The notes under the pieces are model-generated. The model saw only the letters and a program-made list of their open reading frames with translations. It searched no databases and had not been told where the DNA came from. A stretch of DNA of 64,000 bases from contig NZ_JAMXQV010000027.1 in assembly GCF_024703995.1 (NCBI RefSeq), forward strand, positions 1 through 64,000, given 5' to 3'. Every line of letters begins with the position of its first letter. The first letter of the stretch is position 1. Shown piece after piece: positions 34,592-43,159 of the stretch. Source of the DNA: Amycolatopsis iheyensis. Its GTDB lineage: Bacteria > Actinomycetota > Actinomycetes > Mycobacteriales > Pseudonocardiaceae. Made by a program: the position numbers and the translations under genes.

Positions 34592-35425
34592 TCAGCCGGC
34601 GAGGGCCTCGGCGATCTGGCGCGTCGTCTGCGCGGCGACCCGGCAGTCGACCGCCGCGTAGTTCACGTAAGCGTTCAGGCCTGTGGCCAAAGCCCACCCA
34701 CGGCCGCGAGTCCACAAGCGATCGTCCGCCCCGAACGCGGCGCGGAACGTCGCCCGCGTCTCGGCCGACATCAGCGTGAAGGCGATGATCAGGTCACACG
34801 CCGGATCGCCGACCCCCAGCTCGCCGAAGTCGATGACCGCGCTGAGCCGGCCGCGCGTCGTCAGCAGGTTGCCCGTGTGGAAGTCGCCGTGGCACCAGAC
34901 CGGTGGACCGTCCCATTCCGCGTCGAGGGCGGCCTCCCACAGTTCGGTCATCGCCGCGTCGCCGACTTCCTCGATCGCGGCTCGCGTCGCTGTGTCTCGT
35001 GTGGACAGTGGGTGGCGGGCGAGTTCCCCGGCCGGTTCGGCGTCGAACCGGTGGAGCGCGGACAGGAACCCGGCCAGCACATCGGCGGCCTCGTGCGAAC
35101 CGGACAGCGCCTCGACGCTCGCCACCTCGCCGCCCAGCCAGCGCGACACCGCCCACGGCCACGGATAACCGAAGTCCGGCTCCCCCACGCCCACCACGGT
35201 GGGCACGGCGAGCGGAAGGTGCGGCGCGAGCCGGGGCAGCCATTCGGCTTCCTTCCGCGCCTGCCCGATCGCGCCGGCGTGCCGAGGCAGCCGAACGGAC
35301 AGGTCCTCGCCCAGCCGGTAGATGACGTGATCGGAGCCGGCCGGGGCGTGCCGTCGCAGCGGAAGCTCGGCCCAGCGCGGGAACTGCGCGTCGACCAGCC
35401 GCCTCGCGAGCGCGTCGTCGATCAC
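34592..35425 (-). CDS. Aminoglycoside phosphotransferase (APH) family kinase
   Basis: The 277-residue protein has the APH/choline-kinase fold: the catalytic loop VWCHGDFHTGNLL (HGDxxxxN) and the metal-binding IDFGELGVGDPACDL. The N-lobe contains DHVIYRLGEDLSVRLPRH. The GTG at 35425 follows GGAGG. The family includes antibiotic kinases and metabolic kinases; no resistance or biosynthetic context is present, so the substrate is open. Confidence 0.9.
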   Translation of the reverse strand: MIDDALARRLVDAQFPRWAELPLRRHAPAGSDHVIYRLGEDLSVRLPRHAGAIGQARKEAEWLPRLAPHLPLAVPTVVGVGEPDFGYPWPWAVSRWLGGEVASVEALSGSHEAADVLAGFLSALHRFDAEPAGELARHPLSTRDTATRAAIEEVGDAAMTELWEAALDAEWDGPPVWCHGDFHTGNLLTTRGRLSAVIDFGELGVGDPACDLIIAFTLMSAETRATFRAAFGADDRLWTRGRGWALATGLNAYVNYAAVDCRVAAQTTRQIAEALAG

Positions 35426-35511
35426 CGGCGTCCTCCGGGGTGTGGTTTCCCGACGAGCATGCCCGGCCGTTGTCGGTTCGATCAACCGGTTAACGCGGGT
35501 ACGCTGCCCGG

Positions 35512-35871
35512 GTGATCGAGATCGGTTCGCGGGCGCGCACCCTGCCCGCACCCCTGGCCGCCGTCTGGGACTCGCTTGTCGAGCCGCATCGGCCGGGAAG
35601 CCGTTCGTGGCTCGTTCTGCTGGCCGACGAAGTCGAGCCGCGGGTCCTGGCGGCGGAGAAGCCCGGCCGGGTGGTGTGGTCGTCGCTGTGGCCGAGCCGG
35701 CCGGATGACGAGGTCCAGTTCGCGCTGTCCCCCTCGCGTGACGGCGGGACGTTGTTGCGCTTCACGTTGCTGACTCCCGCGGAGGCCCCGGACGAGAGCA
35801 AGACGGGACACCTCCGGCGGCGGCTCAACCAGCTGCTGTTCGCCGACCTCCGGTTCTCCTATGGTCAGTGA
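35512..35871 (+). CDS. SRPBCC-fold protein
   Basis: The 119-residue protein shows the START/SRPBCC pattern (LPAPLAAVWDSLVEPHRPG, PGRVVWSSLWPSRPDDEVQFALSP, GGTLLRFTLLTP), a lipid- or ligand-binding barrel. GTG start at 35512. It is divergent from the APH gene and overlaps the convergent SCO4402-type gene by seven bases at the 3' ends. Confidence 0.82.
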   Translation: MIEIGSRARTLPAPLAAVWDSLVEPHRPGSRSWLVLLADEVEPRVLAAEKPGRVVWSSLWPSRPDDEVQFALSPSRDGGTLLRFTLLTPAEAPDESKTGHLRRRLNQLLFADLRFSYGQ

Positions 35872-36194
35872 TCGGCGGGCCGTGCCAGACAGGTCAGCGC
35901 CTCGGCGGCGAGGCGCCGGACGTCGTGCCAGCCGCTGTCACCGAACCACGCGGCGTCCGAAGCCTCGGCCCCCTGACGATCCGACACCGCGACGACCGCG
36001 GCCACGAGCGCGCGGATCACTTCGGCTTCGGCGGCGTTGCGGAGGATCGTCCCGACGGACGTGGCCGGATCCTGCGAATCCCAAGAAGTGTCATCCACCA
36101 GCCAGTGGACGGCGTTGGTGAGGTCGGGAAACCCCGTGTCCCGGCCGTCCAGCGCAGGACGCTCTGCCGCGAGGACTCCGAGTGCGGAGACCAC
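35865..36194 (-). CDS. SCO4402-family protein (5' end unclear)
   Basis: The 109 visible residues (VSALGVLAAERP, LTNAVHWLVDDTSWDSQDPATSVGTILR) match the small SCO4402-like proteins of actinomycetes, whose function is unknown. GTG at 36194 is the first usable start, but the same frame continues upstream as TWPERRADV, which looks like genuine family sequence, without an ATG/GTG/TTG before the neighbouring stop. The gene may be 5'-truncated or use a rare start. Confidence 0.7.
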   Translation of the reverse strand: MVSALGVLAAERPALDGRDTGFPDLTNAVHWLVDDTSWDSQDPATSVGTILRNAAEAEVIRALVAAVVAVSDRQGAEASDAAWFGDSGWHDVRRLAAEALTCLARPADH

Positions 36195-36255
36195 ATCCGC
36201 GCGCCGCTCCGGCCATGTGACGACGGAGCATCCGCATCGAATCGGCGTTTCCGGT

Positions 36256-36885
36256 CTACCGGTCGGCGTGGCGCGCCCGCAGCCAGAAGGCGATCCTCGC
36301 CGGGAACAGCAGCAGCAACAGGACGTAGTAGCCGAAAGGCGGCTTGATGAACCCCACCACGACCGCGAGCGCGAACACGACCGAGCTCAGCGCGTGGTTC
36401 CAGAACACCTCGTCCGACACCGGTTCGGCGTCCCCTCGGATGTCCGGGTCCCGGCGGATGATGGACACCATCGTCGTGTGGCACAGGCTGCTGGCCAACA
36501 GCGTCCCCAGGTAGAACAGCACGGTGAAGCGCTCGGACTGGTACGCGCCGATCAGCTCGGTGGGGAAGGGCAGCAGCGCGATCGTCAGCAGCCAGCAGAA
36601 GTTGGCGCGGATCAGCGCGGGGCTGTACGACCGCACGTGCTCGAAGATCCGGTGGTGCACGCCCCAGAAGCGGCCGATCACGACGAAGCTGAGCAGGAAG
36701 CTGACGATCTTCGACCAGTTCCGTGTGACCGCTTCGACCGCCGGTTTGTGCTCCGCGACCAGCTCGGGCACCAGGTCGGTGAGCGGCAGGACCAGCAACG
36801 TCAGGGCGATCGCGACAACGGCGTCGGTGAAGAACACCAGCCGCTCGGAGGACTTCTTCTGCTCCACGCGATCATCAAACACCAC
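36256..36885 (-). CDS. TMEM175-family (DUF1211) potassium-channel-like membrane protein
   Basis: The 209-residue protein opens with ERLVFFTDAVVAIALTLLVLPL, the TMEM175/DUF1211 first helix (family consensus R-x3-FSDAV, here FTD), followed by five more helices. Bacterial members form tetrameric potassium-permeable channels. The Thr for Ser change in the pore motif is conservative. The 292 bases to the next gene hold no other feature. Confidence 0.88.
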   Translation of the reverse strand: MVFDDRVEQKKSSERLVFFTDAVVAIALTLLVLPLTDLVPELVAEHKPAVEAVTRNWSKIVSFLLSFVVIGRFWGVHHRIFEHVRSYSPALIRANFCWLLTIALLPFPTELIGAYQSERFTVLFYLGTLLASSLCHTTMVSIIRRDPDIRGDAEPVSDEVFWNHALSSVVFALAVVVGFIKPPFGYYVLLLLLFPARIAFWLRARHADR

Positions 36886-37177
36886 ATGCCCGGGGCCGTG
36901 ACCGCCGCGGCAGCGATCACGCTCAGCTGGATCGGGATGGTGCCGGCCGTCCTTCGGTCACGTGGGGATGAACGTCGTGGCCGAGGTCGGCTATTGGGCA
37001 GCCGCCTTCGCCCCGGAGAAGCGGACACCGAGAGTGCCAACCGAGCTCCGTCCCCGGCACCTGCCGGGCGGGGCGATGCACGCGGGCACCGCGGCTGACA
37101 GCGACTGGTGCGCCGATGGTCAGCGGACACGGACAAAGTGCTGTTCATCAAGACGGACAGCTGCCGGAGGATCCATC

Positions 37178-38044
37178 ATGACCAGCACCGACATCACCGG
37201 AACGCGCAGCGAACTCGACATCGACGGCCGCCGCCTGTCCTACCTGGACTTCGGCGGGACCGGCCGGCCGCTGCTGGCTCTGCACGGCCACCTCTACGAA
37301 GGCCGGACCTGGGCGCAGCTGGCCCAGGCGCTGTCGCCGCACTGGCGGGTCATCGCACCCGACCAGCGCGGACACGGCGACTCCGACCGGGCCGGCTCCT
37401 ACACCCGCGAGGACTACGTGGCCGACGCGATCGCCCTGCTGGACCACCTGGGCATCGACCAGGCCGTGACACTCGGACACTCCGGCGGCGGCATCACCGC
37501 CTTCCAGATCGCCGCCCGCCACCCGCAGCGCGTGTCGGCGATCGTCAACGTCGAGGGCCCGGTCTGCGATCTCGACGACGGACCCAGCGCACTGTCGTTC
37601 GTGCTGTCACTGCCCTACACGGCTCCCGAGAAGCAAGCGCTCCTGGACGCCATCGGCCCGCTGGCCCCGATGCTCGGCGACAAGCTGCGCCCCACCCCGG
37701 ACGGCGACTGGCGCCTGCCGTTCCACCCGCAAGACACCATCGCCTCAGAGCAGGGAACGCACGGCGACCACTGGGCGGACTGGACCTCCACCGCCTGTCC
37801 CGCCCTGTTCGTGCTGGCTCGCAACAGCCAGGTCATCACCCCCGAGGCAGGCCGGGAGATCGTCACGCGCCGCGCCAACACCCACCTCACCGAACTCGAC
37901 GGCGACCATTTCGTCCACACCACCGACCCCCCAGGGCTTCGCCACTGCCGTCAAAGAATTTCTGGCCACCCTCCGCTGACCGGCCGGCAGCAGCCCGGAC
38001 TCCAGGGCCAGTGCCTCGGCAACTCGGCCGTCGGCAGTTCCTGA
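37178..38044 (+). CDS. Alpha/beta hydrolase, 3' end frameshifted
   Basis: The protein has the alpha/beta-hydrolase fold: LALHGHLYEGRTW oxyanion loop, APDQRGHGDSDR, nucleophile elbow TLGHSGGGITA and the final His in LDGDHFVHTTD. In the present frame it runs 288 residues and ends in unlike sequence. If one C is dropped from the six-C run at 37927-37932, the reading becomes DPQGFATAVKEFLATLR and stops at 37979, a normal end for this family. The catalytic triad is upstream of the break, so the product may still work. The ATG at 37178 follows CGGAGG. Confidence 0.85.
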   Translation: MTSTDITGTRSELDIDGRRLSYLDFGGTGRPLLALHGHLYEGRTWAQLAQALSPHWRVIAPDQRGHGDSDRAGSYTREDYVADAIALLDHLGIDQAVTLGHSGGGITAFQIAARHPQRVSAIVNVEGPVCDLDDGPSALSFVLSLPYTAPEKQALLDAIGPLAPMLGDKLRPTPDGDWRLPFHPQDTIASEQGTHGDHWADWTSTACPALFVLARNSQVITPEAGREIVTRRANTHLTELDGDHFVHTTDPPGLRHCRQRISGHPPLTGRQQPGLQGQCLGNSAVGSS

Positions 38045-38169
38045 CGGCGCTCCGCTCAGCACGCGCGGAAATCGGCATGCGTCGGGACGGAGCCCGTGCG
38101 CACAATGGCGACATGAACGCCGAGCCTCAGGCAGCGCACGGGCGATTCGCCGATCCCGGGTGTATCGCT

Positions 38170-38528
38170 CTACGCCTTGGCTGAGAACGCGTTCCGCCAA
38201 CCGCGGCGTGGATGAAGTCGGCCAAGCACCGCACCGACATACTGCGAGTCATCCCGTTCGTGGGAGAACACCATGAACACGTCGTCCACAGCGGTGTGAA
38301 TCCAGTCGATCCGGCTGGGAGTGGGCTGGTCGGGGCCGATAGTGGCGAGCTGAGGCAACCACCGCGATCGCGGTCGTCGAGTACCAGCCCCACCAACGGT
38401 CCCTGGGCCTCGGGCAGCTCGGCGAAGCTCGCCAGGCCACGGCCTGCGTCCGCCCTGTCGCGATGGTCAGGGCTTCCCGCAAGCTCGACCAGCGCCGCCA
38501 CCGCAGCGCGTCTTGCCTCCTTGCTCAT
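38170..38528 (-). pseudogene. Decayed HEAT-repeat protein
   Basis: One frame gives MSKEARRAAVAALVELAGSP to LVLDDRDRG (38528 to about 38361). A second frame resumes with SRIDWIHTAVDDVFMVFSHERDDS (about 38311-38240). Together they resemble a small HEAT-repeat protein with its middle deleted and frame lost. Neither piece alone has a normal end. It is best read as a remnant. Confidence 0.6.
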
Positions 38529-38606
38529 CGACGCAGTCTTCCGCTACCGGCACGAAAGGCCCATTCGTTTTCCGGCAGAGCCGCGGTCGTGATCCGCCTT
38601 CAGTGG

Positions 38607-38990
38607 TCAGCTGGGTGGGTTGGGCGGAGTGTGCGGCAACCGGGTACCGCCGCCGGCGATGTACCTGGCTCGCGCCGCGTCGAGGCTGGTCGGGCCGTTC
38701 GGACCGCCGCGGACCACGGCACTGTCGTGGTCGTCCTGCCCGTCGTCTTCCCACGAGCATTCGTCGCAGATGTCGTACCTGCCTCGCTCGCCGAGAGTCG
38801 GGTGGCCGCAGCAGGGACACGTGTAGGGCCCGCCCTCGAGCGGGGCGAAGACGTTCTTCAGGCTGGTGTAGGCCTCGAACCAGGCCGTCCGACGGGCGAC
38901 CAGCTCCTCGTCCGACAGCGACGGATCATCGCCCGGCCCCCGTATTACGGCGCTACTGGGCTGGAATGAATAGCGAGTCTCGTCGGGCAC
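38607..38990 (-). CDS. CPCC-family cysteine-rich protein
   Basis: The 127-residue product contains YTCPCCGHPTLGERG followed by YDICDECSWEDDG, two CxxC-like pairs that form a zinc ribbon. This is the CPCC domain, function unknown. GTG start at 38990. It lies four bases behind the stop of the next gene (38994) on the same strand. Confidence 0.85.
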   Translation of the reverse strand: MPDETRYSFQPSSAVIRGPGDDPSLSDEELVARRTAWFEAYTSLKNVFAPLEGGPYTCPCCGHPTLGERGRYDICDECSWEDDGQDDHDSAVVRGGPNGPTSLDAARARYIAGGGTRLPHTPPNPPS

Positions 38991-38993
38991 GTG

Positions 38994-39491
38994 TCAAGGA
39001 TGCTCTCTCGCGCCCGCTCGTGACGAGTTGTTTTGGCGCAGGATCGCCCTGGCCGCGTCGAGCAAGTCGATCTCGGCGGCGCGGGCCTGTGGTGCCGAGA
39101 TCAGGTCCACCGTCTCCTGCCAGTAGTAGGCCAGAACCGCGAAGCGGTACTCATCCTCGGCCATCCACTCTTCGCCGGGCACGATCTTGCGCGCGAGCCC
39201 GGCGACCGAGAGCCCGCCCTGGACCAGTTCCTCGGCCAGCTCACCCAGCCACCACCGAACCGCCTCCCGCCGGCCGGGGGCCGTGATGCCCAGCTCGGCC
39301 AAGGCGTCCCGGTAGAGATTCTCGATCTCCGTCGTGGCCGATCCCTTGCCGAGCCCCGCCAGCTCTCGCAATGCGGGCGAGTCGACACCTCGGGCCAACG
39401 CCTCCGCCGCGACCATGGGCAGGTCTTCCGGGTACACCATCCCCGCGGCGTGCCGCCACACCACGTCACGAAGAACGTCCACAACCCTCAC
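38994..39491 (-). CDS. Hypothetical helical protein
   Basis: The 165-residue product (MRVVDVLRDVVWRHAAGMVYPEDLPMVAAEALARGVDSPALRELAGL in part) is helical and acidic with no signal peptide. It has strong GC3 bias. It is probably cotranscribed with the CPCC gene three bases downstream. I recognise the N-terminal pattern from actinomycete hypothetical proteins but know no function. Confidence 0.72.
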   Translation of the reverse strand: MRVVDVLRDVVWRHAAGMVYPEDLPMVAAEALARGVDSPALRELAGLGKGSATTEIENLYRDALAELGITAPGRREAVRWWLGELAEELVQGGLSVAGLARKIVPGEEWMAEDEYRFAVLAYYWQETVDLISAPQARAAEIDLLDAARAILRQNNSSRAGAREHP

Positions 39492-39536
39492 CTTGCCCCA
39501 AGCAAGCCCAGCTTCGGGCCGGCGCGTCGAGGTAGG

Positions 39537-40385
39537 CTACTGCCTCGCGAGTGCCCAGGGCATGAGTTTCTCGGCGAGCGCCCGGCTGAACGGCCGCACC
39601 AGATCTTGCAGTTCATTACACGCGGACTCGCCGATGTGCGCGTAGGGAGTCACGCTGTTCTCGTCGGTCGCTTTCTCGATTTCCGCTCGGCGGGCCGCGC
39701 CGTCGGGGGTGAACGTCGGGTCCGCGTCGTCGGTCAGCCAGTTCCGCTCGCGGAGGCCGGTGACCGCTCGGCTCCAGTCCTCCGCGGACCACGCCCGGGA
39801 CGTCCGCAGGGTCTCGGCGGGGACAGCACCGGAGGCGGCGTGGGTGACGAGGGCTTCGATACCGCTGAGGCCGGCCGTCAGCAGGGCGGCCACGTGGGCG
39901 TCGCCGCGGTACTCGCGGAGCAGGGTTTGCGCGTGCCACAGCACCAGATGGGGTTCGGTGGGCCACGGCAGGGCCGCGTGCGCGGCGAACAGGGGACGGC
40001 CGGTGACGTCGCCGGTGATCGACTCGGCGGCCGCCCGCAGGAGTTCGGCGGCTCGGCGCATCTCGGGTGCGGTGATCGCGTCACCCAGGGTGCCGCGCAG
40101 GGCCTGATCGGCCGCGGCGTAGCGGGCGGCGATGACCGTGGCCGGGTCGGTCACCGACCACGCGCCGGCCATCGACTCTTCGACCAGGGCCGGGTTGAAG
40201 TTGTAGAAGGTCGCGACGACGACCGGCGTCGGGACCGCGCCAAGCGCCGCCGACCTCGACGCGAAGTAGCCGGTGCGGCCGGTGAGGCCGAGTTCCCCGT
40301 ACGCGGCAACGGCTTCCGGGGCGAAGTAGATCATTCCGTGGTAGGGCTCGAGCACTCGCCAGGTCCGCCGCGACGTTTCGATCAC
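39537..40385 (-). CDS. SCO6745-family protein
   Basis: The 282-residue protein starts VIETSRRTWRVLEPYHGMIYFAPEAVAAYGELGLTGRTGYFASRSAALG, the SCO6745-like family of actinomycetes, and ends with a helical region that may contain a winged helix. No activity is known. GTG at 40385 is chosen by family alignment; it has no clear ribosome site, and TATGTT just upstream could be a -10, so leaderless translation is possible. It is divergent from the VOC gene. Confidence 0.82.
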   Translation of the reverse strand: MIETSRRTWRVLEPYHGMIYFAPEAVAAYGELGLTGRTGYFASRSAALGAVPTPVVVATFYNFNPALVEESMAGAWSVTDPATVIAARYAAADQALRGTLGDAITAPEMRRAAELLRAAAESITGDVTGRPLFAAHAALPWPTEPHLVLWHAQTLLREYRGDAHVAALLTAGLSGIEALVTHAASGAVPAETLRTSRAWSAEDWSRAVTGLRERNWLTDDADPTFTPDGAARRAEIEKATDENSVTPYAHIGESACNELQDLVRPFSRALAEKLMPWALARQ

Positions 40386-40471
40386 CGGGTCAACATACCA
40401 TCCGGTCGGTATGGCAGCGTCGGTTTCATATCCGCTTGCCGCGTCGTCGAGGCGGTGGCTACCTTCCGGTG

Positions 40472-41179
40472 ATGGCTTCGCGACTGCTGGCGGTGACCTT
40501 CGAGGCGGACAAGCCGGCCGAAGTAGCACGCTTCTGGGCCGGGCTGCTCGACCGGGAGGTCACCGGCGGCGTGCTCCTACCGGGCGATGACACCCAGCTC
40601 GGCCTGCGATTCGTACCGGGCCGCGCCGGACGGCTCGGCGCCAACCGGATGCACCTGCACCTGACCAGCACCGACCTCGACGACCAGCAGCGCACAGTGG
40701 CCACCGCGCTCGGGCTCGGTGGCCGCCACCTCGACGTCGGGCAACGACCCGAGGAGGGGCACGTCGTCCTGGCCGACCCGGCGGGCTACGAGTTCTGCGT
40801 GATCGAGCCCGGCAACGGCTACCTCGCCGGGTGCGGCCCGCTGGGCGAGCTCACCTGTGCTGGCACCCGGCAGGCCGGTCTGTTCTGGAGCAAGGCGCTG
40901 GACTGGCCCCTGGTGTGGGACCAGGGCGAGCAGACCGCGATCCAGTCGCCGCGCGGCGGCACGAAACTCGCCTGGGACGCCTGGGACGGCACGCCCGAGA
41001 CTTTGAACCAGCAGCGCTTCGAGCTACTCCCGACGGACGGCGACCAGCGGGCGGCGGTCGACGCGCTGATCTCCCTCGGCGCCACTCGGCTCGACGCTCT
41101 CGACGACGGCACTGTCGTACTGGCGGATCCGGACGGCAATGAGTTCCGCGTGCGGCCGCCCCTAGACTTTCACTCATGA
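40472..41179 (+). CDS. VOC/glyoxalase-superfamily protein with two modules
   Basis: The 235-residue protein has two VOC half-domains (1-118 and 122-235), each ending in the beta-strand motif VVLADPAGYEFCVIEPG or VVLADPDGNEFRVRPP. Such proteins are metal-dependent lyases, dioxygenases or drug-binding proteins. Here the ligands are incomplete by eye, so enzyme activity is uncertain. ATG at 40472. The stop overlaps the start of the next gene (ATGA). Confidence 0.88.
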   Translation: MASRLLAVTFEADKPAEVARFWAGLLDREVTGGVLLPGDDTQLGLRFVPGRAGRLGANRMHLHLTSTDLDDQQRTVATALGLGGRHLDVGQRPEEGHVVLADPAGYEFCVIEPGNGYLAGCGPLGELTCAGTRQAGLFWSKALDWPLVWDQGEQTAIQSPRGGTKLAWDAWDGTPETLNQQRFELLPTDGDQRAAVDALISLGATRLDALDDGTVVLADPDGNEFRVRPPLDFHS

Positions 41180-41823
41180 CGTCGGGAGACGACCCGCCAA
41201 GATCGTTCCAGCCGTTGCCCGGCCGAACCGTCGACCGATCAGCGGCGTACGAGGCCCTCCTGCAAAGCCTGCTCGACCTCATCGGTGTCGAACCTCCGCC
41301 GGCCGCCCGAACAGCCTGGCATCACCAAGCCCGCCGGGAGATCGGCAAAGCCGTCACGCGCCACGCCAAGGAAGCCGCTCCGGCACCGGAGGAGTGGTTC
41401 GAACCGTTGCTGCGGGCCGCAATCCACGAACCGAACCCGAGCCTCAACCGGCAACTCGTCGACCCCCTCGTCGCCGCGTACGGCCGCGATCGCGTCCGGC
41501 TCGCCCTCATCGCAATCCTCGACACCGGCTCCGCTCCCGACGCTGCGGGCGCCGCCCGCGCCTGGTACTGGACGCACCGTGCCCCCACGGGTGCCGGGCA
41601 GAAAGCGCTCAGCGAGCTGTACCGCCACACCGCATTACGCCGGTTCGTCACCGACGACGACCTCGACCTTCGCCGGTGCATCCTGCCGGGCCTGCCACTG
41701 GATCCGGAGATATATCCCGCTGCAATGCACGACCTGGTGACCCAGGCCGTGCGGATCGCCCGCACCTCACCCGACGACTACCTCCGGCACCGAGTCGAGA
41801 TTCAGGTCGCGCCCTGCTCCTGA
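41176..41823 (+). CDS. Hypothetical protein coupled to the VOC gene
   Basis: The 215-residue product is helical (ARTAWHHQARREIGKAVTRH, PLVAAYGRDRVRLALIAILD, ARAWYWTHRAPTGAGQKAL) and cytosolic. Its ATG overlaps the VOC stop, so the two are cotranslated. HEAT-like packing is plausible. No family or function recognised. Confidence 0.78.
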   Translation: MTSGDDPPRSFQPLPGRTVDRSAAYEALLQSLLDLIGVEPPPAARTAWHHQARREIGKAVTRHAKEAAPAPEEWFEPLLRAAIHEPNPSLNRQLVDPLVAAYGRDRVRLALIAILDTGSAPDAAGAARAWYWTHRAPTGAGQKALSELYRHTALRRFVTDDDLDLRRCILPGLPLDPEIYPAAMHDLVTQAVRIARTSPDDYLRHRVEIQVAPCS

Positions 41824-41878
41824 GCACTGCCACGGCCGACCCGGGGTATCTCCATCGCTCGGGACTGCCGTACGTGTG

Positions 41879-42031
41879 TCATTCAGCTGGTCCTGACGTG
41901 CTCGCTGCCGCCGCCACGCCGCCGATCTTGTACCCGCCGACGCCCATCCACCCCGCGACGGCCGCGAACACCGGGACGATCAACCCGCCGAGCAAACCCG
42001 TCACAAGTGTCGCGATCGCTTGTCGGCCCAT
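41879..42031 (-). CDS. 50-residue hydrophobic membrane peptide
   Basis: An ATG at 42031 opens 50 codons (MGRQAIATLVTGLLGGLIVP, then VFAAVAGWMGVGGYKIGGVA) ending at 41879. It has one or two membrane spans and a short polar tail. It starts seven bases after the stop of the 42443-42039 gene, as expected for an operon, with GGTAGGG upstream. No family recognised. It could be a partner of the adjacent membrane protein. Confidence 0.5.
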   Translation of the reverse strand: MGRQAIATLVTGLLGGLIVPVFAAVAGWMGVGGYKIGGVAAAASTSGPAE

Positions 42032-42038
42032 CGGTACC

Positions 42039-42443
42039 CTACCCCAACAAGTAATACCCCGATCTTATGACAGAATCCTTCAATTCAGAAGTGTCGATCG
42101 TCGAACGTTCTCCATATTCGAGATCATCTTCGGACATGTACAGGGCGCCGGCAACCACGAACCCGCAAACCGACCCCGCTGACAGGATTACAAAAAGCGC
42201 TCTGTCTCCAGAGATCTGAACATCCGCAAACCTGTCCGAGACCCCCTCTGTCAGAAGCTGAATTTCGACATCGTCCATCCACTGCCGCAGACGCATCTCC
42301 TGCACGACCCGAAACATCAAATCAATCCGGGTGGGAGCCGCGGAAGTCCGACCCGAACGCAACAGCAACACACTGTGGGATATCGCGTAAGACCAGACAT
42401 CAAACCGGCGTTCAAATTTCAATGGAAAGGTCAGAGCGGGCAC
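42039..42443 (-). CDS. Hypothetical low-GC membrane protein
   Basis: A GTG at 42443 with GGAGG six bases upstream opens 134 codons. The product has a soluble N-terminal part (FPLKFERRFDVWSYAISHSV, RIDLMFRVVQEMRLRQWMDDV) and one membrane span near residues 95-114 (LFVILSAGSVCGFVVAGALY). GC content here, close to half, is clearly below that of the neighbours, a sign of transfer. It forms an apparent pair with the 50-residue membrane peptide downstream. No family recognised. Confidence 0.65.
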   Translation of the reverse strand: MPALTFPLKFERRFDVWSYAISHSVLLLRSGRTSAAPTRIDLMFRVVQEMRLRQWMDDVEIQLLTEGVSDRFADVQISGDRALFVILSAGSVCGFVVAGALYMSEDDLEYGERSTIDTSELKDSVIRSGYYLLG

Positions 42444-42541
42444 TTTGTCCTCCGTACTCGAATTTCGCACCGACGATACCCGCCAGATGCTCGACGTAGT
42501 CCGCCCGCCCCAACATGTAGGCGCGTCGTGCCGCGTTCGCG

Positions 42542-43159
42542 CTAAACAGTCTGCGGTTTGTAGCGGAGTACTCGCCAGCACACGTAGAGACAGGCACCCG
42601 CCGAAGGCGCACCTCCCAGCAGCGTCGCCGCAACGGCGAGCGCCGTGGTCTGGCCGGCCACGTACAGCGGCATCTGCACCGCCGTCGCGATCACGCACTT
42701 CGTCACGAACACCGCCGTGCACAGCTGATAGCGCCGCCGTGCTTGCGAATCCCGCCGCCAGGCGAAACGTTCTCGGCGCACCAGGCCCAGCACCACTCCC
42801 ACCAGCGGCCACCCGATCACCATCGACAGCAGGAACACCGCACCCTGAGCCGCCTGGATGACCACCGCCGGCAGGTAGAAGTTGATCGCCTGGCCGGTTG
42901 CGCCGGCCAGCACGGCCGAGCCTCCGACGATGGCCAGTCCGATCGCCGCCGACCAGTAGCGGCGTTCGGTCCATGCTCGTGCTGCCGCCAGGACCGCCAC
43001 TCCGGCGACCGCGATCAGCGCGGCCGGCCACACCCGGCCCGTCAGCAGGTACGCGATCAGGAACACCACCCTGGACGCGACACCCTCGGCGACCGTGCGC
43101 CAGCCGCCCACCGCTTCGAACACCGACAGGGACTTGCGGGTCAGCACGTCGAGGCTCAT
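42542..43159 (-). CDS. DUF3159 integral membrane protein
   Basis: The 205-residue protein has about six membrane helices and the DUF3159 pattern (GGWRTVAEGVASRVVFLIAYLLTG, ATGQAINFYLPAVVIQ). Function unknown; actinobacteria-specific. Its ATG at 43159 overlaps the stop of the flavin monooxygenase gene (ATGA), so the two are coupled. Confidence 0.87.
   Translation of the reverse strand: MSLDVLTRKSLSVFEAVGGWRTVAEGVASRVVFLIAYLLTGRVWPAALIAVAGVAVLAAARAWTERRYWSAAIGLAIVGGSAVLAGATGQAINFYLPAVVIQAAQGAVFLLSMVIGWPLVGVVLGLVRRERFAWRRDSQARRRYQLCTAVFVTKCVIATAVQMPLYVAGQTTALAVAATLLGGAPSAGACLYVCWRVLRYKPQTV

Noticed and set aside
42412-42516. A 34-residue ORF (ATG at 42516) upstream of the low-GC membrane protein
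   Set aside because: It has no ribosome site and overlaps the start of the better-supported gene. It could be a remnant C-terminus, but nothing confirms it.
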